From Porites lobata (taxonomy: Eukaryota; Cnidaria; Anthozoa; Scleractinia; Poritidae): 64,000 bases of DNA. A program made the position numbers and the translations under genes. The stretch's first letter is position 1, and the number at the start of each line of letters is the position of its first letter. The DNA is taken from assembly GCA_942486035.1 (NCBI GenBank), contig CALNXK010000069.1:1370001-1434000 (forward strand). Reading direction: 5' to 3'. Below are positions 1-11,537 of the stretch, one piece after another. Below the pieces are notes generated by a model. That model worked only from the letters and a program-made list of their open reading frames with translations, was not told the DNA's origin and made no database searches.

Positions 1-135
1 AGTTATAAAGTTTTAGTAATGGTCGGGCCTTTGAAAGTTACAAAGGCAGAAAGAGAGTTGGGCCGTTTTCCAGGATGCTGTACACAGGAAAAAGATGAGC
101 CTGAAGTAGAAAAGGAACTCTCCTGGCATTACATG

Positions 136-273
136 TATATGTTGTGGTTCAATTTTATCATTGGTTTAAATTTTATTTCCCTTTGTTTTCGGGTCTGGTA
201 ATGTATGATAATGAGTTAAAAAACAAAGGGAAATAAAATTTAAACCAAGGATAAAATTGAACCACAACATATA
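136..273. repeat. Hairpin (foldback) repeat, 54-bp arms
   Basis: Positions 136-189 and 220-273 are reverse complements with one visible mismatch (T against G) around a loop of 30 bases. The arms include ATTTTATTTCCCTTTG and its complement. Such a perfect palindrome is typical of a MITE or other foldback element. I see no clear target duplication and no coding capacity. Confidence 0.85.
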
Positions 274-1530
274 TATGCACATTAATGTAGTTATCTTCTT
301 ATTACGGTGGCTCCTTTTTCTGCAAGGCAAAGTTAGGTTTAATCATGTCATTGAATTACTTTACAGTCACCTCACGAAACTGGCCGGCTCTTTATGTCCA
401 TAAGTTAATGCTATGTATTGTCCAGCTCATAATTAAGTTTATCCATCCTTTCCTCCTTTTGTATTTACTGTGATAATTAGACCTGTTTTCAAGTTTTTAT
501 CTATTTGGGACAGGGGGCCTGCTATACCAGAAACTTGTGAGAATTTTTCTCCTGCAATTCAACTCAACATACTCAGAGGGCTGCAACCTCTTCAAACCTC
601 TCAATTGACCAGCCACTTTAAAATAAATCTTTGGAGCCTGGGGTTATAACCACTTGCCATACTATGTTAAAGTCGGTCACACCCAGCAGTGGAGGAGGAG
701 TGGCAAGGTAAAGTATCATTTATCAAACTCAAAAGCTCAGCTTATACTAATTGTGGTACTGACGATAAGCAGAAAGCAGGAAACAGTAAAAGGATGGATT
801 GGACCATTTTTTCTTGAACTATTTTGGAATTTCCTTCGTAAGTAGGTGTACACTCCCAACTCCTAATATGCTTCCACTACATTCTCATAAAGGTATTTTG
901 ACACAACCAAATCAGAAGAAAGTGACGGGAAATTACATAGTAGCCAGAAAGAAACAGCGAACGTATGATGTGTGAAGTTTCCCAGCTACCTGAGGGTATT
1001 TATGGCTTAGTTGTTGAACATACCCAAGATCTAACGCAGCAAACACAAAGCAGCGGCACTCAACACAGATGGAAGGAAATGGAAATCTAGCTCTATGTCA
1101 CAAAGGAAGTATGGTCCTATGAGATATTCAAACTGCTACGGATCATTTCAGTGTGAAAACATAAAATGCGCCTTTAGAATAGAGTATGGAGTAGTCCACA
1201 GAACACAGTTTAAAAGAATCTAAAATGGTCAGGAAATCTGCAAAAAAAGGCTGCCATAATCCCTTGCAGCGCATGTCGGAAATCAGATGAATTACTTTTT
1301 CTCTCAAATTGTAATCTAGCCCAGATTTCATTAAATCAAAAATGACTCAATAAGTTTGGAGTCATTGGCTCAATAACTGAGACTTTTGGGAGGGTGATTT
1401 CTTGAATGTTTTGCTGTATAAAAAAAGGGGGGGGGTCAAAAATTTTGTCAACTTGGAAAAATTCGTCTTTGGGGTTAACAACTAAAATTTGAAGTGAATA
1501 ATTAGCACTAATACTGAAATACTTCATTTT
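274..1530. other. No gene recognised
   Basis: About 1.25 kb of AT-rich sequence with only short, unconvincing ORFs on both strands. A run of nine G lies at 1427-1435. Nothing here resembles a known protein, and I see no structured repeat. Confidence 0.5.
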
Positions 1531-2790
1531 GCTTCAGATACCTTGCTTAAATTAGAGGCCACTAGAAAGTCTCTGGGCACAGAGCCCATTAAAATGACAG
1601 ATGAAGAATTGACGTACGCCAAAGAAGCTAAGTGAAAACATGGTGCAAATGTGGTAGAACAAGAGTTTGCTCAACCCAAACATCACAAAGACCCCCCCGA
1701 GGAACAACAAAAAAACAAACAAGTCTGCTCAACCAGCCAGCAAGGAACAAGTTGCAGGAAGCCATCCTCTATCATTACAGCCGCCTTGCGAGAGGAAAAC
1801 CTTCCTCCTGAAAAAAGGGATCAATCAGCCAACAGAAACAAAGGTGAAGAAACCCCACCCACTTCAACATCAGTGGAAAATAAGACGCCATAATATAACA
1901 ATTCGTTCGATGACTTAGATTATGTTTGCGTGTCATCTAAGTTCAGTGAAGACCTGATATCTGACTTAGGAACTGGCGATGTAAACAATTACATAAATAG
2001 TTTCATAGCTTCTAATACTGAATCTTCAACAGCAAGTGTGGTGGTTAGCACTGCTCCAACATACACTACCCTTCAACTGGCTACTACAGCGCACATGCAC
2101 TCCAGAATGAGTATCCTAAATACTCTCCCGGGGGTGCTCACTTTAGAGAAGACGGTCAGGGGTTTGGTGGTTTGTCTTGGGTCCCCCCTCTCCCCCCTCA
2201 GCCCAGCATGCCTCAACTTACTGGATGTGAATTTCAAACGAATGTCCTCAATACTCTGACATTGGTTCTATCCAATCAACAGTTTATTATAAATGAGTGA
2301 AAAGAAATGAAGCAAAATATATCGGTGCCCCTAGCTGTTTGTCAAGAGGGGGGTAATATTTCCACTCTTGAAAACGTTGTAGGTGTCCAGGTGGAAACGG
2401 CCCCTACCATACCCCCCCTTACACTGGAACAATTAACGGAGCTTAAGGAAAAAAAAGCAAACAACTCCAAAACTGCTGTTTCAAAGGCATACCTATATAG
2501 CTGTACTTATCATGAATGCTTTAACTACCAAAAAGCATCGAATAGGAAGGAGGGTTTTTGGATCCAAAACGAAACCAAGCTTAGAGAGTAACACAGTACA
2601 GCAGATATGTAAGTTCTTTTTCATGATGTATCCTTGTACCGGAGACGACAAAGAAACTGCAGTCTGGAAATCATGCATTGAAAAAATGGACAACAGATTG
2701 AAAAAGTATGTCTTAACAACTACATATTCATGTGACTGTTCAAGATATTTTTTGGTGATAAAGAATGAAATAGTAACGGGTATATGTTAA
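1531..2790 (+). pseudogene. BEN-domain-like gene, broken
   Basis: A possible splice acceptor (TTTGCTTCAG) near 1537 precedes a reading frame that runs to about 2259 with only two stops, TGA at 1633-1635 and TAA at 1891-1893. The product would be Gln/Ser/Thr-rich, like the linkers of BEN-domain proteins. The stretch 2512-2790, in the same frame, reads GRRVFGSKTKPSLESNTV, then YPCTGDDKETAVWKSC and MDNRLKK. This resembles the C-terminal half of a BEN domain, which has a Leu-Asp-type helix followed by a W..C...ID..R helix. BEN domains bind DNA or chromatin, and I infer that role only from the family. The middle frame at 2307-2591 is out of phase, so an intron or a frameshift lies between the parts. 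A second, better BEN gene lies at 11.5-13.9 kb. The BEN call is moderate; the decay is directly visible. Confidence 0.5.
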
Positions 2791-3597
2791 AATACAAATT
2801 TCGTGCAGTGCCGACAAAGAATAAGTTCATTGATTAGTTTGTGTGCTGACGTCTCCTATCTCCTTTACTTCTTGTGGGGTAAGCAAAAAAGACAGAAATT
2901 AGGCGAAGACTTACTGCACAGGCTAATTCCGTGAATGTATATACCAAAAGTTGAGCGTGAGGTCAGAGAAAACACATCAAAACTGAGCACAAACTGTCCA
3001 ACCATTCCGATCTGCCCCCTCCCTCCCCCAGTGACTTGCGCCTTCGGTGCTCACGTGAATCGTTCGTCTTACTTTCTCAAAAAATTGGACAGTCTGTGAG
3101 CACCAAGGAAACGGTGAGTATGTAAGTGAATTATTTCTCACCGATAGGAACAGCAACACTGGCTATATAGAATTCTTCCTTGTTGTATTACAAAAACTAA
3201 TAGAACCTAAAATAATCGCAAAGATCCATTGGTGCAAGTGTAACTGGTAAAAGACTCTACTTCGCTACAACCCTGAGCCATGCTTCTCAATTGCATGCAA
3301 AAGAAAACCTTTTTATCACAAATTTAAACAGCTGTCAGTCTGTCTTGTTCACGTGTTTATCTTGTATATCTTGACAACTGTTGAGATTTGGAATAAAATT
3401 AAAAGTTTCTTTTCCTTAATGCTCAAAATATACATATGCTTCTTAGGCGTGTTACCACTCAATCCGACAAAAGAAGCAGTAATAAAGAAGCAATTCACAA
3501 TTTTTACACTCTAATATATCCGGGATCAAAAGTCCCTGTAAAATACAAACAAAACCAATGGCAAAGAAGTTTAAAAATTAATTAAAAGTCCTTCGCA
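2791..3597. other. No gene recognised
   Basis: AT-rich sequence without a convincing coding region. Weak inverted similarity near 2990-3110 (AAACTGTCCAA against TTGGACAGT, GTGCTCAC against GTGAGCAC) suggests an old foldback element, but it is too imperfect to delimit. Confidence 0.4.
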
Positions 3598-3790
3598 CTA
3601 GAACCCATCAAGTGATCCACGAATGTCTAAGTGCAGTTCCTCAGGAAACTGAATAACCTCTGTGTTGTTTCTAACCCGACCCTTTAGCGCTGAGCAGATA
3701 TAACGTGCTGTAGCGGCGTATACAATTGCAGCCTTTCCTTTTTCCAAATGATAGGAATGCAAAGAGGATGATTCATCTCCCCGTCAGTGT
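3598..3790 (-). pseudogene. C-terminal coding remnant, unknown protein
   Basis: On the minus strand an open frame of about 60 codons ends at a TAG at 3598-3600. It includes LEKGKAAIVYAATARYICSA and then QFPEELHLDIRGSLDGF. The composition looks like real protein rather than chance translation. I do not recognise the family. Upstream on the minus strand (above 3790) the frame is lost. It may be the last exon of an old transposon protein. Confidence 0.3.
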
Positions 3791-4988
3791 CTCTTGCAAA
3801 TTGCATGCCCCAATCATCTTTAACTCATCTTTCTAAAATCTCTGGGCCATTTCCAGTAATTTTTTTTTCTGCAAACTTAAAAAGATCTTTCGCATTCTGA
3901 ATGACCTCCTGCCTCTTTATAACTGCCATATCCGTTTTTTATCCGTGTCTGTTTTATGTGCAAGTCGTACTGACCAAAAAACCGGACAAAGTTTGGCTAT
4001 AAGTTGCTCGGTGCACAACATTTTATATTTCGACACGGTTAATGTAATGCTTGAGAGGTCAACACACAAGTGAACTTGCGTTGTAATTTTGCAAATATGC
4101 CATTCCTACCTCCCTAAATGCCACCAAGGTTAAGTACACATTGTAATTATGCTAGTGTTGTAATTTCATAAGAATTGGTTGGAACGTTAATTCATAATGA
4201 TGCAAAAAGGATCCTGATTCAGTCGAACTTTGGTTTGTAGGCGAACGCCGTACACAGAGCCATTAGGTCGGCAAGGCTTACATTAGATTTTCTCCCCGTT
4301 GCTGCGTACGGTCTCAGTAGAAATCCTAAAGATCAGACCAGAAACAATTCGCACTGAACATGGATAAAAGCAAGTATACTTCAGCCTTACTTGAGAGGCA
4401 TTTCTCGTCTGGTAACACTGCAGTTCCTGTAATTTGGACAATCAGCTTGTAATCACAATCAAGAATGTAACGTACATCTACGTTTTGGCTAACATGCACT
4501 GAATATAGACTAGTACCTTATCTCCCTTCATGTGAACAACACTAGGTTTAACATACATCACAAAGTCCACTTCACTCAGTACCTTTCACGGACATTACTC
4601 TTTTCCACTACGGGAATAATCCAGGTAAGCCCTACTGTACTGCCCTTTTAGGTTTTGCTCCAACATACTTAGGCTACGATCAGTATGTGCACAATCACAT
4701 CTGCGTTCTTTCCTGCAATGATCCCCTACTTTTCATATGCGGGTACAATTAAACAGAGGATCCTTTGCTGTAGAGAATTTATAATCATGTTTAGTTCGAG
4801 TGACCTGTTCATTGAACAATTGCTTGCACTTGCTGAGTGTAGGCTCCTTAAGTTTGGCTTCAGGGCATGGCAGAAATACTGCATCCTTTCCTTGCTAAGT
4901 TTAGACAGATTCTCCGAGGGAATATTGATCAATATTTCTTCGAAAAAGAATGCTTTAATTCGAGTTGTTACTCTGACTATCCGCCATT
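3791..4988. other. No gene recognised upstream of the BEL element
   Basis: An open frame of 118 codons at 4685-5041 has no recognised motif, and its antisense frame is equally open, so I do not call it a gene. The gag region expected upstream of a BEL/Pao polymerase is not visible here, so the element is 5' truncated or replaced. Confidence 0.4.
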
Positions 4989-5029
4989 TTGAAACTGGAC
5001 TTTTTAAAAAAAGGAATAGACTTTCCGAG

Positions 5030-6600
5030 AGCGCAATCTGATAAAGTGTCTGTGCTTATTGTTAGCGATGTTCCTGAAGCTCATTGGGTGTGCGATCAGA
5101 GGCGTGGCAGGCGTGGTCAACCTTGTGCTGTGTGTACCCCACTCGGTTGGACCCTGATGGGACCACTGAATTCGTGTGATGGAGATTGTTTCACTAAACT
5201 TTGTTCGCAATGATGACGAAACGCTTCATCGGCAAATGAAGAGCATGTTTAGGAGTGACTTTAACGAGCCGATGATCTCCTCAAAGGCTGCAATGTCAGT
5301 TGAAGATCAAAGAGCACTGTCGCAAATGGAAACTTCCATGAAGCTCGTGAATGGCCACTATCAGTTGGGGTTGCCATGGAGGCACAAGTCAGTAAACCTC
5401 CTGAACAATTGTGAATTTGCGTTCGAAAGATTGCGCTACTTAAAGAAAAAAATCCAGCGCAACCCTCACCTCTTCGAGAAGTACAGAGACACTATTAACG
5501 GTTATGTATCCAGCAGCTACGTTACACAAGAATAGTTCCTTGCAGCGAACAGGAAAATGTGAAGGATTCACCAGTCTGGTACTTACCCCACCATCCAGTT
5601 TTCCATCCTCAGAAACCAGGGAAAGCGAGAGTCGTGTTTGACTGCGCGGCCAAGTTTAAAGGCACCTCCCGGAATGATCACCTTCTTCAAGGTCCAGACC
5701 TAACGAATGGACTTTTGGGCGTTATCATACGTTTTCGCCAAGAACCCGTTGCCATGGTTGCGGATGTGGAAGGCATGTTCCATCAGGTGCGGGTAGCTCC
5801 CGATGACTGTAATGCGTTAAGATTCCTGTGGTGGCCCAATGATGATCTCTCCAAAGAGCCAGTTGATTACCAGATGTTAGTGCACTTGTTCGGAGCCACG
5901 TCGTCTCCAAGTTGCGCAAGTTTTTGTCTAAAGAAAACAGCCTCGGATAATCAGGGTGACTTTGATGTGGAAACCATTACCACTGTTGACCAGAACTTCT
6001 AGGTAGACGACTGTCTGAAATCTGTCCCTGCGACTGAAAAGGGGGCACGTTTGTCTGGCCAGATACGAGAATTGCTGTCAAGAGGAGGGTTTCGGCTTAC
6101 CAAATGGATTAGTAATGACAGGAACGTAATCGCCACCGTTCCAGTAACAGAGAGAGCGCCCTCAGTAGTAAACTTGGATTTGGAAGATCTCCCTGTAGAA
6201 CGCACATTGGGAGTGCAGTGGGCCATGGAAACAGACGACTTCAACTTTCGCATCATGGATGAAGGAAAGGCCCTCACACACAGAGGAATCTTGTCTGTTG
6301 TAAGCTCCATGTACGACCCTCTCAGGTTTGTCGTGCCCATCATTCTGCCAGCCAAGAGTCTGTTGCAGAGCCTATGTAAGCAGAAGTATGGCTGGGACGA
6401 AGAGATTTCCCAAGCAAATTCCACTGTATGGCAAGAATGGCTGAAGGAACTTGCATGTTTGAGAACAATATCAGTTCCCAGGTGTTTCAAGCCACCAGGA
6501 TTCGGTGCAGTCGTCAATGTTCAGTTGCATCATTTCTCAGATGCTTCTGAAATTGGTTATGGAGCGGTATCGTACCTCTGAATCGTCAACGACAAGGGTG
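5030..6600 (+). pseudogene. BEL/Pao pol, protease tail and reverse transcriptase part
   Basis: Residues around 5040-5170 (VSDVPEAHWVCDQRRG and TPLGWTLMGPL) match the end of the retropepsin-like region of BEL/Pao polyproteins. The frame 5559-6002 carries the A17/Pao reverse transcriptase signature: VFDCAAKFKGTSRNDHLLQG, then VADVEGMFHQVRV with a catalytic-type Asp, then the FGATSSP box. The frame is closed by TAG at 6000-6002, exactly where the Tyr of the YxDD-type box should be; VDDCLKS follows directly. Coding similarity resumes at 6051-6581 in the next part of the domain and runs to a TGA at 6579-6581, just after the start of the RNase H motif (FSDASEIGYGAV). The reverse transcriptase cannot be made as it stands. 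Confidence 0.85.
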
Positions 6601-8536
6601 CTCCGCACTGTTCTTTTGTTCTTGGCAAGTCTCGCGTCACTCCCCTGAAGGTAGTGTCCATACCACGTCTTGAGTTAGCAGCTGCAGTGGTCGCTGTGAA
6701 GTTGAACTGCCTGATTCGGAACGAATTAGAGTATCCCATACACGACACAATCTACTGGACGGACTCTACCGTAGTCTTGCAGTACATTCGGAACGAATCA
6801 AGAAGATTTCACACCTTTGTTGCAAACAAAGTCGCAATGATACATGATGAATCCACACCACGTCAGTGGTGACACGTTGACACCTGTGCTAACCCTGCCG
6901 ACATCGCGTCCAGAGGGGCGAAAGGTTCTGAACTTCACACGTTGGAGCTGTGGCTTCACGGCCCAAAGTTTCTGTGGAAGGACGAGAAACATTGGGCTGA
7001 CCAACCGTCCCAGTTGCCGGAATTGCCTCAAGATGACAGTGAATGCAGAAAATGCCCTGGTCGAACAAACGTGATCGTCAGCAGTAAAATGTTGGAACTG
7101 CTGTTGTCCCGCTATTCATCCTGGAACAGTCTTCGAAAGGCCATAGCCTGGTTAGTACGTTTCAAGAAGTATTTGGTTGGCCTCCTTAACAAGGATCCAG
7201 ACAGCATTCCCAAGGGGCCCTTGACTGTCAGGGAAGTTATTGCTGCAGAGAGTGTGATCATCAAAGCTGTCCAGCATGATGCGTTTCCAGCGGAGCTAGC
7301 TGCGGTAGGCCAAGAAGCGTCGGAGAACCAGAAGAAGTGCGTTCCACGATCTAGTCCAATACGCAACTTGAACCCTTTTGTTGCCGAGGGAATATTAAGA
7401 GTAGGAGGTCGCCTCGAGAATGCTCCTGTTTCATTCCAAACGAAGCACCCGGTTATTCTTCCCAGTAAACATCACGTGACAAATTTGATCATCCAGAATT
7501 GTCATCGCCAACAACGGCACTGCGGTCCTTCTCAAGTTCTGGCATTCATCCGAGAGAGATTCTGGATTGTACGTGGCCTCTCAGCAGTACGCAGGGTTTT
7601 GGCGAGTTGGATGAACTGCAAAATGCTCATCCTGGTGAACAGATTATGGCCCCACTCCCGTCAGCACGAGTCGCTCTGACAGATCCACCATTTACCCATG
7701 TGGGTGTGGACTATTTCGGTCCCCTCTTTGTCAAGCAAGGACGCAGTCAAGTAAAACGTTACGGATGATTGTTTACATGCCTTACCATGAGGGCGGTGCA
7801 CATTAAGGTTGCGCACAGATTGGAAGCAGACTCCTTTATCTGTGCATATCAGCGTTTTGTTAGTCGCAGAGGGAAGCCCAAGGAAATACACAGCGACAAC
7901 GGCACCAATTTCACGGGCGCCGAGCGAGAGCTGAGAGAAGCACTGGAGCGACTGGACCAAGCCAAAATCTACAACAGTCTAAGGTCGAACGACGTTCAGT
8001 GGTCATTTAACCCCCCTGAGGCCAGCCATCAAGGTGGAATCTGGGAACGAATGATACGCTCCGTACGGAAGATTTTGGGTGCCCTGTTAAAGGAACAGCT
8101 GGTGAGCGACAAAACATTGTCAACCCTTCTTTGTGAGGTGCAAAGGATTCTCAACAACAGGCCTTTGACTCCCCTTAGTGACCACCCAGATTATCCTGAG
8201 CCGCTGACGCCGAGCAAACTACTACTCCTGAGATCCAATTCTTGCCTCGCGCCGGATGTCTTTAAAGGTCATGACAAGTATAGCAAGCGCTGGCGCTAAG
8301 CACAATGCCTGGCAGATTCATTTTGGAAGAGATGGATGAAAGATTATTTACCTGCACTCCAAACAAGGCAGAAATGGAGCGTCCCTCGTCAAAACTTCGC
8401 TGTCGGAGACTTGGTTCTTGTTGTCGACGAGAAGACGCCTAGAGGTCGCTGGCCAATGGGCTTGATTGAAGAGGTATTTTCAGACAGCCATGGTCATGTA
8501 TGTAGCGTTAAAGTGAAAACGGCCACATCTGTCTAG
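6600..8536 (+). pseudogene. BEL/Pao pol, RNase H and integrase part
   Basis: RNase H continues with IPRLELAAAVVAVKL and YWTDSTVVLQYI. A stop at 6870-6872 and a frame change near 6940 follow. The integrase zinc-binding region (HHVTNLIIQNCHRQQ ... VLASWMNC) has Trp where the family has its first Cys. The catalytic core shows VGVDYFGP (first Asp), HSDNGTNFTG (second Asp) and GGIWERMIRSVRK (Glu), so the D,D,E residues survive. However, TGA at 7766-7768 splits the core, and the zinc finger lies in another frame. The last frame, 8336-8536, is the DUF5641-type C-terminal region (VGDLVLVVDE, GRWPMGLIEEV). A stop at 8297-8299 separates it from the core. Confidence 0.85.
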
Positions 8537-8736
8537 GGACGTGACATCAGAAAGCTGTGCCTCCTTGAAGGAGTCCAGAACTAATGAACTCTGATAAGTT
8601 CTATGGCTAAGACTGCTACATAGCGAACTGTGTAATCTAAATTAAGTTAATTTTCGTCACATTTCTGTATGTTCTTCGTAGTCTAGGAATTGGTTATTTT
8701 GTTGCTGGAATTACCTAGTAGCTAATTCGGGGCCGG

Positions 8737-9099
8737 TGTAGTAACCAATCCCCCGCCTAGTCCCAGTCCGCGTGTTTACGTATAAGTAATTCGACTTTCG
8801 CGCGGGTTATGCAAATCATAAAGTATCTTGCTCGAGTACGCTAGCTGTTACAACTACGTTACATTCTTTAACTTACTTCGTTCGCCGTATTCCCAAATCG
8901 TCAGGTATGTCCTCTGTCTTCGTTTATCTCGTATTTCCTATGTTATCTGTATTTCCTACGTTATTTCCATTGTTGTAATTAGTCGTTCCGCTCTTAATGT
9001 ATTATGTTTGTTACTTTATCCTAGAAACCACTGGCAACATCATGTAAATAAGGTTAAGAGTTCGAGTTCTTCCAGTTGAATTTAAACTCTTTTACGACA
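8737..9099 (+). repeat. Probable BEL LTR (3' side)
   Basis: A G-rich tract, ATTCGGGGCCGG at 8725-8736, immediately precedes TGTAGTAACC, which is how a polypurine tract meets a TG-starting LTR. A matching terminus, TTTTACGACA, ends at 9099, giving 363 bp bounded by TGT and ACA. I found no second copy upstream to confirm the ends. The sequence after it (TGGTGCATTGGC) could be leader or primer-binding sequence, so the exact 3' boundary is uncertain. Confidence 0.45.
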
Positions 9100-9285
9100 T
9101 ATTATTGCTGGTGCATTGGCTACACCAAGGATCCCATGAGATAGCTAGACGCACGCGCATAATCAGCGCTTTTCGCGCGCTTACTCGGTATTCTCACGAG
9201 GTTTCCATATGCGAAAGAAAATTATTTCTTCTGTTATCTTTATGCAAATTTGAACCTATTTCTTGTGTTGAATCACTAACACGAC

Positions 9286-10260
9286 ATGGATGGAGCGGAT
9301 CTGGCATCCGATACAAGGAGCAAACGCGTAAAAGATTCTCAGGACACAAACATGTCAGTCCTCGAAGGATTAACTTCAACCTTGGCACAACTTGCCAGGG
9401 CTTCGGAGACACAAACAGCAATGCTGGCTAGTCTCAAGGAAGACCTTCTCCTTCGTACTGACTCAAACGAGGATGGAGAGGCCGTTCAGAGCCTAAATGA
9501 CAGGGTTGATCTCAACGCCGCGTTAACTGATGTGCTCGACCCGAGCGAAACGCATACAAGTACGACCACAGCGGCGAAACCTGCATCATGCCCTGACTCA
9601 GGGTCGCAGGATGACATTTTGGAAAGCCTGACTCAGGCATTTGTGCAAACCAAAGAGAAATCTCCTGCGATAGCAGAAAAAATTGCTGGTTTAATTGACA
9701 ACATGGTTACTGGAGGTCTCTCACCAAACACAATCAAAGAACGAGTTGAAAAATATCCTCCTCCAGAAAATTGTAAATTCCTGTCCACCTCCACTGTCAA
9801 TGAAGAAATTTGGGATTTGCTGCCACGACGCAGCAGAACGGTTGACCTAGCTTTCCAGCGAGTTCAAGAACCACTTGTTCAGGGGTGGTCAGCCCTGTCT
9901 ATTTTAGGAAACCAGTTGGTAAAGGACCTTCACGCTGGAAAAACATTAAACATACGTCAGATCTTGGATCACGTGATGGATAGCATTGCTCTTCTAGCTA
10001 ATGCCAATTTTAAACTCAATATGGCACGGCGAGAGTTGATGAAACCGGAACTTAACCCTCCATACACCAGGCTGTGTAAAGATGAAATTAAACCTTCAAC
10101 AAAATTGTTTGGAGATGATTTATCCAAACATTTGAAGGATATGGCTGAGGCGAAGAAAGTTGGCCGACAAATGCAGAAAACTTCTGCAACTCGAACGGCA
10201 AGTCAAGGCTATTTCAAGGCAGGATGGCAGAAATTTCGCCGTCCAAACTTTAAACCTTAT
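9286..10260 (+). pseudogene. DIRS-type retrotransposon ORF1 (gag-like)
   Basis: A single open frame starts at ATG 9286 (MDGADLASDTRSKRV). It contains an N-terminal low-complexity region, then KEKSPAIAEKIAGLIDNMVT, then WDLLPRRSRTVDLAFQRVQE, ILDHVMDSIALLANANFKLN and LFGDDLSKHLKDMAEAKKVG. This pattern is that of the gag-like first ORF of cnidarian DIRS or Ngaro-like tyrosine-recombinase elements; I know the family by its look and have no named domain. Homologous sequence seems to stop near 10260. After that the frame, which stays open to 10446, runs into unrelated sequence and then the MITE piece at 10334. No reverse transcriptase of this element follows, so it is a fragment. Known members supply the structural protein. 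Confidence 0.6.
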
Positions 10261-10333
10261 GACATGCCGTTTTCCAAGCTTTTTCTGTCGTTTTCCACCG
10301 TGGCCAAACGTAGAGTTTCTCGCAGGTTTTCAT

Positions 10334-10501
10334 TTGGGACCCTTCACGCAAAAAGGGGGCTTATGGATTTCACCGAAAACCAGGAAATTTTTTCACGGTC
10401 ACGGTGTGTGAATTGGACTTGCATGCTAGCATGCCGTGAAAGATAGAGTGAAAACTTTCATGCCAAGAATATAGGAGTGAAAATTTTCACGCCGTGAAAT
10501 C
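10334..10501 (+). mobile_element. Fragment of the 1.43-kb GTGAAA-rich MITE family
   Basis: Sequence from TGGGACCCTTCACGC matches the left end of the element at 22942-24375: the same GGGGGCTTATGGATTTCAC, TTTTTTCACGGTCACGGTG and further TTTCACGCCGTGAAA palindromes. No matching right terminus is seen, so this is a partial copy. It terminates the DIRS ORF1 homology. Confidence 0.6.
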
Positions 10502-11289
10502 CATTGGGGGTGTTGAAAGGAGCTTCATGCTATGTAAACTTACCTGCGTTCTTTCCATGTCTTAACAACAGATGTTATCATTACAGAAAAACTCTGTCAT
10601 GCAATATGTGGCTTTGTGGTCATCACGGATATTTCTGTAATGATTCCCTAATCAACTAAAATGTTCGGAAGTCAGACAGCAGATAAAATTCTAGAGAAAC
10701 GCTTTGGCTTTATCTCTAGAAAGTGATTCAACTTTATTTTGTTTTATTTACTTATAAACTTAAATTTGCCGTGCTATTTGAAAAAGATAGCGGCTTTGCA
10801 GCATATAAGTTTATGGCTTGCCTGGGCTCAAAACCAATTGTCATGATTTGACCTCTCCTACTCAACGGGAAAGTGAACTGAAAGGTACGTATTCTTTGTT
10901 TAAAAATTCTGTGCCTTTACAAACAGGATCATAACTAGTGCGCAGCTGGCTTATAGAAACAGTGCAAAACAAATATGCTGATATTGTTTGTCAATTAATC
11001 ATTTATTTTTGCTTTTTGAGACTCCTGAGCACACAAGAGTTTGCGTGATCTGATCTGTTCAACTCGCGATTCTGGCTCAAATGCCCGGCAGTCTGAAACA
11101 ATATCTCCACAAAAATTTTGTCCTATCACCTCAGGTATTTGCAACCAAAATACCATAAAAAAAACTATTTATTATAAATTCAAGGTGCGCCTTGTACAAA
11201 ATAGCAGGTTCAATGCAAAAGAGAGGAATGAGTCGTCATATTTCTTGTCTACTCTCTAACTGTAAGATGGTGGATGCCATTTATTTACG
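10502..11289. other. No gene recognised
   Basis: AT-rich sequence between two MITE-type repeats. Only a short ORF (11041-11259) is present, with no recognisable motif. Confidence 0.5.
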
Positions 11290-11459
11290 GTGTGCCACAA
11301 ACACAGACTGGCGAGGTAAACATTGTTGTGAAATGCTTAAACAGGTTCCCTAGCCCTAAACTAGATTTTTAGAAGACTTAAAGTTTAAGGATAGGGAACG
11401 ATTCACAACAATGTTTACCCCGCCAGTCTGCAAGTCTGCAGTCTGCGTTTGTTGCCCAC
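11290..11459. mobile_element. Short hairpin MITE, 170 bp
   Basis: The left arm (11290-11333, GTGTGCCACAAACACAG and AGGTAAACATTGTTGTGAA) is repeated in reverse complement at 11402-11459. The right arm has a small internal duplication of the GTCTGCA motif. The arms enclose about 70 bases. It lies in the 3' region of the BEN pseudogene on the minus strand. Confidence 0.75.
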
Positions 11460-11537
11460 CGAGTTACGATTCAACACTATCAGATAAAAAGCATGCAAGT
11501 GTTAGACATCGGAGGTGGTTTGAGGACAACGTTTTAC

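Larger units (their letters stand above)
4989..9099 (+). mobile_element. BEL/Pao LTR retrotransposon, 5' truncated and degenerate
   Basis: The order of domains is protease tail, reverse transcriptase, RNase H, integrase and a C-terminal integrase-associated domain, followed by a polypurine tract and one LTR. This is the BEL/Pao arrangement. Protein similarity is seen in at least three frames, with in-frame stops and frameshifts throughout, so the copy is dead. No gag and no 5' LTR were found upstream. The element sits directly before a DIRS-type ORF1 at 9286 that belongs to another family. Confidence 0.85.

Noticed and set aside
4685..5041. A gag gene for the BEL element
   Set aside because: The 118-codon frame has no gag motif and its antisense is equally open.
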